Counted from the stretch's first letter, positions 1-9,444 are shown. The stretch is 55,321 nucleotides of DNA from Pseudomonas gingeri (GCF_013385635.1 NZ_JACAPR010000020.1:1-55321), one strand, 5' to 3'. Made by a program: numbers and translations. The notes: a model not told the origin generated them from the letters alone.

Positions 1-20
1 GTTTGGTAGGGGCAAGTCCA

Positions 21-93
21 CTAACCAATTGAAAAACAAGGAATTTTATAAAACTGCCTGATGCCTTAAATTCTTTATAAATCAGTTGGTTAG
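21..93. repeat. Inverted repeat downstream of the helicase gene
   Basis: CTAACCAATTG (21-31) and CAGTTGGTTAG (83-93) are inverted copies with one mismatch, around a 51-base AT-rich loop. They lie just past the end of the minus-strand defence operon. They could form a long stem in its 3' UTR or mark an insertion edge. There is no T tract, so it is not called a terminator. Confidence 0.35.
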
Positions 94-126
94 GATGAAA
101 CGGCAACAGCCCCTAGGAGGAAGGCC

Positions 127-1974
127 TCACAGGATTTCGACCTCGCTCTCCTGAAGCCAGCCAGCAGCAACAACGTTTCGCTTGGCGAGTGTAGGCTGGG
201 GTGTGTATACGACAATCGCCAGGCTCTTTTCAGCCCGACTACATGTCACGTAAAGCAGCCTACGAGTACGTGCTAGTGCGTTGTCCTTGCCGTCACGCTC
301 GTTGTCCCGGTCAGTCTTTGTTGGTTCTTTTACACCCAGCAATTTGTCGTAGCTGAATAAGAAGCCGCCTGCCTCCTCATCGTTGATGACGACCATGACT
401 CGTGGAAACTCCAGCCCCTTTACCCCTTGATGTGTACCGTAGGGTGAAAGGCCATCCGCATAACTCGCAAAGGCTGCCAGTTCCGAAAATGGACGCTCAA
501 GGAATAGCTGGTAGGCGTAGTTGGTCATCGCGTTCGTATCTTCAGGATCTGGAGCCTCACTAGGGGCTCCCAGCACCATAGCCCCAACCAGATTGTCAGG
601 AACGTCAAGCAGTTGGGTTTGCAACAGAAGCGTTGCGACCTCGCTCAGTGTTGGATCGTTTTTTTCGAAAAGAGAGAGCAGGGCATGCGTCGCGTCCTCT
701 ACACGTTGCATGTGGGCCGATTGATCCCCTGTTGATTGCATTGCATCCTTGCTGAGCAAGGGAGAGCGAGAGCGTACGGCTTCAAGCAGAAGGAAGTGAT
801 CGTCCTTTGCGGTAAGAATGGGAAGAACGCCTTCGCTGAAAACGCGAAGTGCGGGCAAGGTTCCATCCAGCAAGCCTGTTTGAAGGTGCTCAACCCCGTA
901 TAGGGGCGTGAACAGCTTTTCGAACCCCATCCGCCGTCCAGCCATCTTATGTTCGAGGATCAAGGTTTTTCGGCCTTCAGGACCGGTAGCCCATTCGCCG
1001 TCGTCGGTGATTGCAGCCATCGACTGAGCGATGCCTTCCTCAAGATTTGGTGCCTGTTCTTGGCTTTGACTAATGCAGTACATGCGCACTACACCTTCAA
1101 TGGCATCGGGCTTGGGGGTCTGCTGATGGGTGTCTGCAGCGCGTCGAATCACGTTGATAAGATCTACTACCCTACGAGGGCAGCGGCGATTAACGACCTT
1201 TTCAGGTTTCAGCCAGTCATCCGGTATCGCTTTATCAAGGCGCGTTACTCCATGGCCGTAAATCTGTTGCATGGTGTCGCCCAGTAGTCCCAGGCAGAAG
1301 CGTGCCTGCGCCAATTGCTGGACTTTCAGAAAAGCCTCCATTACTGGAGCGTGGGTGTCCTGGCTTTCGTCGATCAATACAACTGGGTAGCGGTCTACTA
1401 GAACATCCAACAAAGGGCGTTCAGGAGCGAATGCTGCAGTTAACTTGATGACCTCATCGTGATTGAGAGCTTGCCGCTCTCTGTTGTCACCTGTGGGGCT
1501 GTAGATGAACTTGGTAATCTCGTCCAGAGTCTCAAGTCTACGTATTTTGCTTTGTAGCTTCCGTCGGTTTGCTCGAGATGTTTTATTGTCGCCTCTCGAG
1601 CGTGCTAGCTCGCCCTCGATCTTCCCAATGTCCTGGGCAAGTTTGATCCTTAGCCACTCTCTGATCTCGTTGTCGAATCCTTGAATTAGGCGCCAAGCGA
1701 ACGCGTGAATGGTCGAAACTTCCACGAGTGGATCAAACTCTAGCCTCCGAAGAACTTCATCGCAGGCTGCGTTTGTATAGGTGATCACCGCAATGCGCCG
1801 GCCCTCGAACGTCAGGCGTTCTCGCTCGCGACTTTTGAGTTCGCGGATAGCCTCGACGAGTGAGTGGGTTTTTCCTGAGCCAGCACCTGCGTAAAGAAAA
1901 AAGCTCTTCGGGTCTGCCAGATTCAGGCAAGCCTGCATAATGGTGTCGGCATCTGCGACAGCTGCCTCGCTCAT
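127..1974 (-). CDS. UvrD/Rep-type ATP-dependent helicase, Gabija GajB-like
   Basis: A 615-residue superfamily 1 helicase. Visible motifs: Walker A AGAGSGKT (about residues 29-36), Walker B/motif II LIDESQD (about 200), motif III LGDTMQQIYG, motif IV region NRRCPRRVVDLIN, motif V GLEFPRVMVV and motif VI RRLLYVTCSRA. Its ATG overlaps the stop of the upstream OLD-family gene (ATGA, 1971-1974), so the two are almost certainly co-translated. An OLD/TOPRIM nuclease followed by a UvrD-like helicase is the gene order of the Gabija anti-phage system, where the helicase partner (GajB) assembles with GajA. The functional assignment rests on motifs and order. A stand-alone repair helicase is possible but less likely given the coupling. 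Confidence 0.85.
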   Translation of the reverse strand: MSEAAVADADTIMQACLNLADPKSFFLYAGAGSGKTHSLVEAIRELKSRERERLTFEGRRIAVITYTNAACDEVLRRLEFDPLVEVSTIHAFAWRLIQGFDNEIREWLRIKLAQDIGKIEGELARSRGDNKTSRANRRKLQSKIRRLETLDEITKFIYSPTGDNRERQALNHDEVIKLTAAFAPERPLLDVLVDRYPVVLIDESQDTHAPVMEAFLKVQQLAQARFCLGLLGDTMQQIYGHGVTRLDKAIPDDWLKPEKVVNRRCPRRVVDLINVIRRAADTHQQTPKPDAIEGVVRMYCISQSQEQAPNLEEGIAQSMAAITDDGEWATGPEGRKTLILEHKMAGRRMGFEKLFTPLYGVEHLQTGLLDGTLPALRVFSEGVLPILTAKDDHFLLLEAVRSRSPLLSKDAMQSTGDQSAHMQRVEDATHALLSLFEKNDPTLSEVATLLLQTQLLDVPDNLVGAMVLGAPSEAPDPEDTNAMTNYAYQLFLERPFSELAAFASYADGLSPYGTHQGVKGLEFPRVMVVINDEEAGGFLFSYDKLLGVKEPTKTDRDNERDGKDNALARTRRLLYVTCSRAEKSLAIVVYTPQPTLAKRNVVAAGWLQESEVEIL

Positions 1975-4265
1975 GGCGTCACCTCCGCGCCCTCGGGCGG
2001 AATTACCAGTAGCTCTTTTTGCTTGCTTCGCAATTTCGACTCAAGCCAGTTGAGGCCTTCACTGATGTATTCAGGGATTTCAAGGTTGGGGAAGTTTTTG
2101 TCGCCCAAAACGAGCAACACAAACTCTGCTTTCTTTCCTTCGCGTAATTCGTTGAAAAAACCTTCTCCGACGGCTTCCGATGTTTGCGCTTCATTCAAAA
2201 TTTTTACGAAGGCCTTCATCAGACCAGTGCCGTTTGTTTTTTCCGCAAAGTGACCGGCGTTGCTAAGCACAAAGCTGTCTTCAAAGGTATTTGGTAGAGC
2301 TTGTATTGCTTCACCAGTAGCGGGCAGGTGGGTGGAAATAGGAGTTTGATAGGCGATGCGTACCGAGTACAGGTCGTCGATCTGGTGCTCTTTTTGATTC
2401 GCTGGCAGCTCAAGCAGCTCATCCACTGTGCTGCCCAGATGCATCAGTTTCATCCAGCTCCGCAATGTCGGATTGTTCGTAATCTGATCTGCGTTTCTTT
2501 GCACCGGTTTTGCCGCTTTATTAAATCCTGCATCGAGGTCTGTAATAACCAGAGTGAGGATGCCAAGCGCGTCAATTAAAGGCCTTAGTCGGTGTGCGTG
2601 ACTGCCACCGATATCGAGGGTTGTGATGTAGCAGCGGTCAAGGAATGGAAACTTATTCCGCAAAAAATGCGGCAACATCATTCGCTCTGCTGAGCCCTCT
2701 ACCAAGATGACGGCGTCGGCGAAGAATATGTCTGCGTGCTGTGCCCGCAGATACCTGGTTACGAACTCCTTCGTCTTTGTTCCATCGCCGAACACGTTAG
2801 AGAGGTTAGAGACCGTCGACACCGGTACACCGATGCCATACATCCCTGCTGGGAGTCGCCTGAAATACCTAAGGTTCTGGTACTCCACTTCATGAGTTAC
2901 ATGGCTGGAGTGCGTACTCACCAAAAGCTGAGTCTTCAGATTTGGGTAGCGTTCAAGCAAAGCGTCTCGGCATAGAACTTGGTAGGCGTGCCGCACGAAC
3001 ACTTGCTGCACTTGAACATGAAGGTGGGCTTCAGGCTCTTCAATGAGCACGAGGTGGATGGGCTCGACGCGGTCTATTACCTCCGCGCTGGCGGCCCTGG
3101 TTTTTCTTAGCCACTCATCCCTAAAACCCATCAGCCGGAAAATCATAGATATCAGGTTTTGATATCCCAACCCGTTAGCGGTCTCTGGTAAATGAAGAGG
3201 AGGGGCTCCTGGGGCCCCCTGAATTGAATCCAACTCAAAAAGGACGGCCGCTTCATGGTTCATGCCGTCAGTTGCTGCCAGGCGACTTGCGACTTTGATG
3301 CGTGGGTCATTGCGGCCAGGGTAGCCCAATCCCTCGACCTCTCTAATAGCAGATTCGAAGCTGCTACTTAGCCTGGTATCGAATGCCGACTGGGCTGCTT
3401 CTATCGCCCGCAACGCTTCGAGATCTGAGATATCTGGGCTGTCACCTGGATCTAGGTGTCGGGAGTAATAGGATCTGAGTTGTTCCGAGAGTTTTCGGGC
3501 ACCGCTGGGTCTAGTGTTATCGCCTTGATTGTCGTCCGAATGGTCGCCGAATCCCCGCTGTGCATTGATCTCATGTACTCGAATTAATCCACTGAGGGGA
3601 TTGCTTTCCAGAGGCAGGGAAGTAGGACTCAATTGCTGCATTTGAGCCATTCGAGTCGACTTGTCAGGCTTCTTAAGTTGTTGCGGATCTAGGCGATACC
3701 AACGAACCTTGAATTTATCTCCCAGCCGACGGTTCAAGTAATCATGAAGGCTCTGTGGCCATAGCGTCAGCGGGCTACCAGGCGGGTCCTCCTTCCCTAA
3801 AGCATCCTCAAGCTCTGCAACCCTCGCGCGCTCCTTGCGATAGTCCGTGTACAGCATATTCATATCATCTGGTTCAAGCAGGAAACGCATTCCCACAAGC
3901 CCCCCGCGCCACGCAAAGCTGGGAATGAGATCGCGGATGAAGTGGAACTCTCCTTGATCTGCCGACACCCAGATATCCAGACTAGGGAGCCAGTCGGCCC
4001 AGTCCTTGGCTGTAGGAATTTCAAAGTTTGCTGGTGGGTTCTCCCACTCCTTACCAATCTCGTCAAGCTTGGCGAAATGACAAAGAGTCAGATCCTGGAG
4101 CCGAAAAGCAGAACCCTTCGAAACCAAAAATCTCCGGAGTGCCAGCATGGCGGAGGATTTGCCGCTGTTGTTGGCACCTACAAGCAGCGTGGTCTCATTA
4201 GCGAAGTCAATTCGCACAGAAAGCAGCTTTCGGAAGTTAGATATCTCTACGTGCTGGATGCGCAT
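1971..4265 (-). CDS. OLD-family ATPase/TOPRIM endonuclease, Gabija GajA-like
   Basis: A 764-residue protein with an N-terminal ABC/SMC-type ATPase: Walker A GANNSGKS (about residues 31-38), Walker B LVLIEEPEAHLH (about 405) and a switch-like STHSSHV. A C-terminal TOPRIM follows: VILVEGSAERMMLP (catalytic Glu) and VITDLD with its acidic pair. This is the class of overcoming-lysogenization-defect nucleases to which GajA belongs. In Gabija the ATPase senses nucleotide depletion and the TOPRIM nicks DNA. It is longer than typical GajA (roughly 500-600 residues); the extra length lies between the ATPase halves. First gene of a two-gene operon, with the helicase start overlapping its stop by 4 nt. 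Confidence 0.88.
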   Translation of the reverse strand: MRIQHVEISNFRKLLSVRIDFANETTLLVGANNSGKSSAMLALRRFLVSKGSAFRLQDLTLCHFAKLDEIGKEWENPPANFEIPTAKDWADWLPSLDIWVSADQGEFHFIRDLIPSFAWRGGLVGMRFLLEPDDMNMLYTDYRKERARVAELEDALGKEDPPGSPLTLWPQSLHDYLNRRLGDKFKVRWYRLDPQQLKKPDKSTRMAQMQQLSPTSLPLESNPLSGLIRVHEINAQRGFGDHSDDNQGDNTRPSGARKLSEQLRSYYSRHLDPGDSPDISDLEALRAIEAAQSAFDTRLSSSFESAIREVEGLGYPGRNDPRIKVASRLAATDGMNHEAAVLFELDSIQGAPGAPPLHLPETANGLGYQNLISMIFRLMGFRDEWLRKTRAASAEVIDRVEPIHLVLIEEPEAHLHVQVQQVFVRHAYQVLCRDALLERYPNLKTQLLVSTHSSHVTHEVEYQNLRYFRRLPAGMYGIGVPVSTVSNLSNVFGDGTKTKEFVTRYLRAQHADIFFADAVILVEGSAERMMLPHFLRNKFPFLDRCYITTLDIGGSHAHRLRPLIDALGILTLVITDLDAGFNKAAKPVQRNADQITNNPTLRSWMKLMHLGSTVDELLELPANQKEHQIDDLYSVRIAYQTPISTHLPATGEAIQALPNTFEDSFVLSNAGHFAEKTNGTGLMKAFVKILNEAQTSEAVGEGFFNELREGKKAEFVLLVLGDKNFPNLEIPEYISEGLNWLESKLRSKQKELLVIPPEGAEVTP

Positions 4266-4376
4266 GGATCGTCCTTGAAAGCCTGAGGAGTGTCAGTTTG
4301 CTATCAATATAGCTAGCTGCCTATAACAATCAAAGAGAGAACAATGGAGACAGATTTATTTTTGTAGCTCTAAACG

Positions 4377-4400
4377 GCTGCTTTTGGCCGATTGCTGCCT
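4377..4400 (+). repeat. Dispersed 22-24 bp intergenic repeat, copy 1
   Basis: Core CTGCTTTTGGCCGATTGCTG. Close relatives occur at 25655-25679 (minus), 26540-26563 (minus) and 30349-30370 (plus), all in gene-free gaps. Seen by eye. The rest of 4266-4699 holds no convincing gene. Confidence 0.55.
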
Positions 4401-4661
4401 GTCGTCATCAGAGGCTGCGTTTTTCATGTCCAATGCGCACGGTCGTCATCATGAGTGCAAATGGGAGAGCAAGTGGAGCGCGGTTTCGTGTCTACTCACG
4501 GCTGACGGTACGGCTCAGATCCCGTTCTAGGATCGAAGCAGGAATTGTGTTGGCGGGCGGTGCGGGGTTTGCCGAGTTCAGGTCTTCCAGTTCTACAGAC
4601 CTGACACTACCGACAAAAGCTTGAGGCTCGGCAAATCCCTTTTTGACCCAATCGGTCAGTG

Positions 4662-4691
4662 ATCGGCAGCCGCAATATCGCTACTGCCGAT
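4662..4691. terminator. Hairpin after the DUF6124 gene
   Basis: ATCGGCA (4662-4668) pairs with TGCCGAT (4685-4691) across 16 bases, 9 bases past the stop of the minus-strand DUF6124 gene. No T tract follows on the minus strand, so a terminator role is only likely. Confidence 0.4.
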
Positions 4692-4699
4692 TACTTGAC

Positions 4700-5116
4700 T
4701 TAGGTGTAGGAGGGTGTGGCTGTCCCGTCAAGCAACGCATCCACAACCGTCCTGGACAACGTAACGGAGTGGATCAGCCCCATCAGCAGGTCCCGTTCAA
4801 AACCCTCGAGGCGCGGGCAGATTTCATCGGCGTTCAACTCAGCTGATTTGAGCAACTGCGACACCTGAGTCAGCGCTGCCTTGGCATTGACACCGGGTTG
4901 AACAGAGAACAGTGGCGGGGCAGATGAGTTGTCGGGCTCCACTGGTTTAACGGCTGCGAAGGAGAGGGCATAGAGGAGCTTGGACAGGAAGTTGCTCGGG
5001 GGCTTTGAATCGATCAGGGTCAAAGCTTCATGCATGAGCTTGCTCAGGTAGGTCGCTCTTTCCTCAACACTGGCAGTGTCGCTGGGTGGTGGATCAGGGG
5101 TGATTTTCTTGACCAT
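4700..5116 (-). CDS. DUF6124 family protein
   Basis: A 138-residue protein opening MVKKITPDPPP, the N-terminal signature of a small-protein family (DUF6124) abundant in Pseudomonas, usually in several copies per genome. The body is a predicted helical region with no catalytic motif, signal peptide or membrane segment. Function is unknown. It stands alone on the minus strand, behind about 145 bases of leader containing a three-way-junction-like fold (5148-5230) and, further upstream, a textbook terminator (5262-5281). Expression is therefore probably controlled by read-through. The call rests on N-terminus, length and context. Confidence 0.75.
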   Translation of the reverse strand: MVKKITPDPPPSDTASVEERATYLSKLMHEALTLIDSKPPSNFLSKLLYALSFAAVKPVEPDNSSAPPLFSVQPGVNAKAALTQVSQLLKSAELNADEICPRLEGFERDLLMGLIHSVTLSRTVVDALLDGTATPSYT

Positions 5117-5147
5117 TGTGAATCCTCTGTGTGTTGGAGGCGTTCAC

Positions 5148-5230
5148 CACTTTCGTGTCCAAGCGAAGGGTGGCGAACTGTACGCAGGTTGGACAACCGG
5201 GACACAGAGAACCCGGCACACTCGAAAGTG
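5148..5230 (-). promoter_or_regulatory. Structured leader RNA candidate of the DUF6124 gene
   Basis: An 8-bp closing stem, CACTTTCG (5148-5155) with CGAAAGTG (5223-5230), encloses GGTT-ggac-AACC (5187-5198) and CCGGG/CCCGG (5197-5201 with 5212-5216). The two inner hairpins share two bases, so they may alternate. The element ends 32 nt before the gene's ATG. The structure is seen in the sequence; the leader role is inferred. Confidence 0.5.
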
Positions 5231-5261
5231 TCCCGCGCACAGCCCGCCATGATGCGAGCAC

Positions 5262-5281
5262 AAAAAAACCGCTATCGCGGT
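5262..5281 (-). terminator. Rho-independent terminator inside the DUF6124 leader
   Basis: On the minus strand ACCGC-GATA-GCGGT is followed by seven T (A tract at 5262-5268 on plus). No minus-strand gene lies upstream before the divergent tolC at 5667. Only about 30 bases separate it from the structured leader, too few for a promoter, so it fits an attenuator better than a gene-end terminator. Confidence 0.7.
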
Positions 5282-5666
5282 GCTGTACGCACTGTGTGGT
5301 CCCGGGTGTCCAAGCCCGATCGCTGAATTTGCAGCGATCTCCGGACTCTAGACACACTGGCAGGCGCACACAATATTCTCCCACGCCCATAGCGTGTAGG
5401 AAACCGGCGTATTTTCGGAGGGCTATTTCGCGTCGTTACCAGGTGTTGCGGCAGTTGGGCGGAAAAGGGCGAATACCTATCCAGACATTCGATAGCGCCA
5501 CTCTCACTGCTTGTGATCACATCTATCTTCGCCAAGCCAAAGCGCATCGGTGGACCGCCTTCGCTTCATACGATTGTTGACCTGCAACACGCTCTAGCAT
5601 AATTTCCTCGCCCGCGAGGCCACTATGCCCTTATCTCTCCTCCGGGCCTCACAAAAGGACTTGTTC
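5282..5666. other. Divergent gap between the DUF6124 leader and tolC
   Basis: No coding sequence supported. It contains a perfect 7-bp hairpin, ATCGCTG (5319-5325) with CAGCGAT (5332-5338), on the presumed upstream part of the DUF6124 transcript. Promoters for both directions must lie here but none was assigned with confidence. Confidence 0.4.
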
Positions 5667-7130
5667 ATGACCCGCAGGTATTGCGTCTTCTTGATGGCGT
5701 GCATGGCACCTGCCAGTGTGTTCGCGGCGCAATCAGCCTCAGCGCCCTCGGACCGCGCGCAGCTTATGTCCGTCTACCAGGAAGCGGTCACCAACAACTC
5801 CGAAATCAAGGCAGCCCGTGCAGGATTCGAGGCGCAGAAGGAAGCCATTCCCCAGGCCCGGGCGAATCTGCTGCCGGCAATCACGACCAGCGCAACCATC
5901 GAATCGACACGACTGGAGCGTGATGCACCCGCACTGACGCGCGTGCGCAGCGGAACCACCTACCAGGCCAATCTGCGGCAGCCGCTGTTCCGGGCCGACG
6001 CCTGGTACGGCCTGAAGGTCGCCCAGGCCAGCACCTCGCAGGCAGCCTTTGAGCTGTCAGCAGCCGAGCAGGAACTGATCCTGAAAACCGCCGAGACCTA
6101 CTTTGAGACCCTGCGCGCGTCGGATACGCACGCCGCCGCCGAGGCCGAAGAGATCGCATTCAAGCAACAGATGGATCAGGCCCGCGGGCGCCTCAAGGGG
6201 GGCCTGGCGAGTATCACCGACGTGCTTGATGCTGAGGCGGCCTACGATAACGCCCAGGCCAACCGCGAGCTGGCGGCGCGCAAAGTCGATGACGCCTTCG
6301 AGCAACTGATCCGTCTGACCAACCACGATTACGCGAGCATTGAGGGGATCGAGCATCAATTGCCCGTGCTGGTGCCGGTGCCTGCCGATGCGAAACAGTG
6401 GGTGGATGCCGCGATGAAGCAAAACCTCAAACTGCAGGCCAGTGATTTGGCCGTTGAGGCGGCGGAACAAAGCCTTTCCCAGAGAAAAGCCGGACACGCG
6501 CCCACCCTGGATGCCGTGGCGTCCTACCGCAAAGGCGATAACGACAGCTTCGGCTACAGCAACCCCAGCGACTTCGGTCGGGACGGCTATCAGAACAACG
6601 TCGCTCAAAGCTCCATCGGCTTTGAGGTCAATCTGCCGATCTACAGCGGTGGTCGGGTCAGTTCCCAGGCGCGCGAGGCTTACAAGAAGCTGAGCCAGAG
6701 CGAAGAGCAACGCGAAGGGCAGCGCCGGGAAGTGGTACTCAACACCCGCAGTTTCTACCGGGCGGTGAATTCCGACATCGAGCAGATCAGGGCGCGCAAG
6801 AAGACCATCCTCTCCGCGCAAAGCTCTCTGAAGGCCACCAAAGTCGGCGCCGATATCGGCAGCCGCAACACCGTGGACGTCCTCAACGCCCAGCGCCAGT
6901 TGTTCACCTCCGTGCGGGACTACAACAACGCCCGCTATGACTACATCCTGAACAACCTGCGCCTGAAGCAGGCGGCAGGCACACTCAGCCCGTCGGACCT
7001 GCAAAGCCTTGCCCAGTATCTGAAAGCTGACTACGACCCGCGCCGCGACTTTCTGCCGCCTGAAATGGCCGGTGCGAACCTCGAGCAACCGCGCCCATCT
7101 TCGATCCGTAGGGGCGCTGAGGGGCTGTAA
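5667..7130 (+). CDS. TolC-family outer membrane efflux protein of a type I secretion system
   Basis: 487 residues from the chosen ATG at 5667, preceded by AAAGGA at 5654-5659. The upstream in-frame ATG at 5625 lacks a ribosome site and would spoil the signal peptide. The N-terminus MTRRYCVFLMACMAPASVFA is a Sec signal peptide. The mature part has the two tandem outer-membrane efflux repeats of TolC, with long amphipathic helices rich in Ala, Gln and Glu. TolC trimers form the outer-membrane duct of type I exporters. The ABC and adaptor genes of the same system follow in the same orientation, 169 bases downstream. Confidence 0.88.
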   Translation: MTRRYCVFLMACMAPASVFAAQSASAPSDRAQLMSVYQEAVTNNSEIKAARAGFEAQKEAIPQARANLLPAITTSATIESTRLERDAPALTRVRSGTTYQANLRQPLFRADAWYGLKVAQASTSQAAFELSAAEQELILKTAETYFETLRASDTHAAAEAEEIAFKQQMDQARGRLKGGLASITDVLDAEAAYDNAQANRELAARKVDDAFEQLIRLTNHDYASIEGIEHQLPVLVPVPADAKQWVDAAMKQNLKLQASDLAVEAAEQSLSQRKAGHAPTLDAVASYRKGDNDSFGYSNPSDFGRDGYQNNVAQSSIGFEVNLPIYSGGRVSSQAREAYKKLSQSEEQREGQRREVVLNTRSFYRAVNSDIEQIRARKKTILSAQSSLKATKVGADIGSRNTVDVLNAQRQLFTSVRDYNNARYDYILNNLRLKQAAGTLSPSDLQSLAQYLKADYDPRRDFLPPEMAGANLEQPRPSSIRRGAEGL

Positions 7131-7299
7131 AACGGGCGGTTTTCGGTCTTTTTTCATGTCAAATGAAATATTGCATCAAAAATGATACCGGTGATGTCGT
7201 TTTGCTCTTCCGCTGGTGAATCCAATCCGCCTATGATCAGCTTTCTCCCAGTTTCACGGGGGATTTCGAGCTTGAAGCCATCGGCAAGGATGCGGTTGT

Positions 7300-9444
7300 A
7301 TGCACGGACAGGGCGAGGGGGCTGCGCAGCCTTCGGATACTCTTGATACAGGCCTGGCGTGCTTGGTCATGTTGGCAAGGTTTCACAGCGTGGCTGCATC
7401 GGCCGAGCAATTGGCTCACGAATACGTCGCCGAAGGTCAGCGTTTCTCAAGGCCGGAAATACTGCTCGCTGCCAAGCAGTTAAAGCTCAAAACCAAAGCC
7501 CTTCGCACCAAACCCGAACGCCTTCCCCAGACCCCTTTGCCGGCCATTGCCTGCGCGGACGACGGCAGCTTCTTCATCATTGCGCGCGTGGACCAGGAGA
7601 AAACACTGATCCACGATCCGCGCCTGCAGCGTCCGATCGTGCTCAGTGCCGAGGAACTGAAGGCCCGCTGGAGCGGCGAGTTGATCCTCATCCAGTCCGA
7701 GTCTTCGCAGGCCGGCGAGGTGTCGCGGTTCGATTTCACCTGGTTCATTCCCGCTATCGTGAAGTACCGCAAACTGCTGGGCGAAGTCCTGTTGGTCTCG
7801 TTCGTCCTGCAGATATTCTCCCTGCTGACACCGCTGTTCTTCCAGGTCGTGATGGACAAGGTCCTGGTTCACCACGGGCTCACGACGCTCGATGTCATCG
7901 CGGTCGGGCTGCTGGGCATCATGCTGTTCGAGTCGGCGTTGAGCGGCCTGCGCAGTTACGTGTTCGCCCACACGGCCAGCCGGATTGACGTGGAGCTGGG
8001 ATCCCGACTGTTTCGTCATCTGGTGACCTTGCCCCTGGCGTACTTCCAGGCGAGGCGGGTGGGGGACTCCGTGGCTCGGGTTCGCGAACTGGAAAACATT
8101 CGCAGCTTTCTGACCGGCAACGCGATCACGCTGCTGCTGGACGTGCTGTTCTCGGTGGTCTTCATTGCGGTGATGTGGTTCTACAGTGGCTGGCTGACCC
8201 TGATCGTCCTGGTGTCGCTGCCGCTGTATTTCATCGTCTCGCTATTTATCACACCACTGCTTCGGGCCCGGTTGAACGAGAGCTTCGCCCGCGGCGCCGA
8301 GAACCAATCCTTCCTGGTCGAAACCATCAACGGCATCGACACCCTCAAGTCGATGGCCGTCGAGCCTCAGATCACCCGCAAGTGGGATAACCAGCTCGCA
8401 GCCTACGTGTCGGCCGGGTTCAAGACCCAAACGCTTTCTACCATCGCCAACGAAGCCGTTTCGCTGATCGGCAAGCTGGTCACGGTAGCGACCCTCTGGT
8501 TGGGCGCACGGTTGGTGATAGATGGGCAGTTGTCGGTCGGCCAACTGGTGGCCTTCAACATGCTTGCCGGGCGCGTGGCTCAACCGATCATGCGCCTGGC
8601 CCAACTCTGGACCAACTTCCAGCAGACGGGCGTTTCGGTTCAGCGACTGGGCGACATCCTCAATAGCCGGACCGAACTGTCCCAGGCCACCCGCAGTGCG
8701 CTGCCGACGCTCAAAGGACGTGTGGAGTTTGATCAGGTGCATTTTCGCTACCGTCCGGAGGGTTCCGAGGTTCTGCGCAGCGTCAGCCTGGTGATTGAGG
8801 CCGGAGAGGTCATTGGAGTGGTTGGGCGCTCGGGTTCGGGCAAAAGTACCCTGACTCGTTTGCTGCAACGGCTGTATGTCCCTGAGCGTGGGCGCGTGCT
8901 GGTCGATGGCATGGACCTGGCGCTGGCCGATGTGTCCTCGTTGCGCCGCCAGATCGGGGTCGTGCTGCAGGACAACATGCTGTTCAACCGCAGCATCCGC
9001 GAGAACATTGCGTTGACCGATCCAGGCGCGCCGCTGGAAGCCGTCATGCAGGCGGCCAAGATGGCCGGAGCCCACGAGTTCATTCTTGAGCTGCCCGAGG
9101 GCTACGACACCGTGGTGGGCGAGCATGGGGCCTCACTGTCCGGCGGCCAGCGCCAGCGCGTGGCAATCGCCCGGGCGCTGATCGGCAACCCCCGTATTTT
9201 GATCTTCGACGAAGCCACCAGCGCCCTGGACTATGAGTCGGAGCGGATCATTCAGCAAAACATGCAGGCAATCTGCAAGGGACGCACGGTGATCATCATC
9301 GCGCACCGGCTTTCAGCGGTGCGCGATGCCAACCGCATCGTCGTGATGGACCGAGGGCAGATCGTCGAGCAGGGCAGCCATGCTGAACTGCTGACTCATC
9401 AGGCCGGACACTACTCACGCCTCTACCGCTTGCAACAAGGATAA
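7300..9444 (+). CDS. Type I secretion ABC exporter with C39-like domain (HlyB type)
   Basis: 714 residues. AAGGA (7286-7290) precedes the ATG. Domain order: N-terminal C39 peptidase-like domain in which the catalytic Cys is replaced (DTGLACLVM in place of the usual D-C-G), as in HlyB-type exporters that bind but do not cut RTX cargo; then six membrane helices (about residues 155-440, including the DxGD-like motif RRVGDSVARVRELENIR); then the nucleotide-binding domain with Walker A GRSGSGKST, signature LSGGQRQR, Walker B ILIFDEATSALD and H-loop IIAHRL. It powers one-step export of the RTX protein encoded downstream. The adaptor gene begins 6 bases after its stop. Confidence 0.93.
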   Translation: MHGQGEGAAQPSDTLDTGLACLVMLARFHSVAASAEQLAHEYVAEGQRFSRPEILLAAKQLKLKTKALRTKPERLPQTPLPAIACADDGSFFIIARVDQEKTLIHDPRLQRPIVLSAEELKARWSGELILIQSESSQAGEVSRFDFTWFIPAIVKYRKLLGEVLLVSFVLQIFSLLTPLFFQVVMDKVLVHHGLTTLDVIAVGLLGIMLFESALSGLRSYVFAHTASRIDVELGSRLFRHLVTLPLAYFQARRVGDSVARVRELENIRSFLTGNAITLLLDVLFSVVFIAVMWFYSGWLTLIVLVSLPLYFIVSLFITPLLRARLNESFARGAENQSFLVETINGIDTLKSMAVEPQITRKWDNQLAAYVSAGFKTQTLSTIANEAVSLIGKLVTVATLWLGARLVIDGQLSVGQLVAFNMLAGRVAQPIMRLAQLWTNFQQTGVSVQRLGDILNSRTELSQATRSALPTLKGRVEFDQVHFRYRPEGSEVLRSVSLVIEAGEVIGVVGRSGSGKSTLTRLLQRLYVPERGRVLVDGMDLALADVSSLRRQIGVVLQDNMLFNRSIRENIALTDPGAPLEAVMQAAKMAGAHEFILELPEGYDTVVGEHGASLSGGQRQRVAIARALIGNPRILIFDEATSALDYESERIIQQNMQAICKGRTVIIIAHRLSAVRDANRIVVMDRGQIVEQGSHAELLTHQAGHYSRLYRLQQG

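Noticed and set aside
4433..4624. Short plus-strand open frame upstream of the defence operon
   Set aside because: Arg/Ser-rich chance frame without a ribosome site in a gap that contains a dispersed repeat.
7127..7156. Terminator after tolC (AAAAC-gggc-GGTTTT followed by TTTTTT)
   Set aside because: The stem is only about 5 bp and the T tract is displaced; too weak to list beside the other terminators.
6057..7157. Minus-strand open frame opposite tolC
   Set aside because: Antisense shadow; no start context, no family features, and it overlaps a well supported TolC gene.
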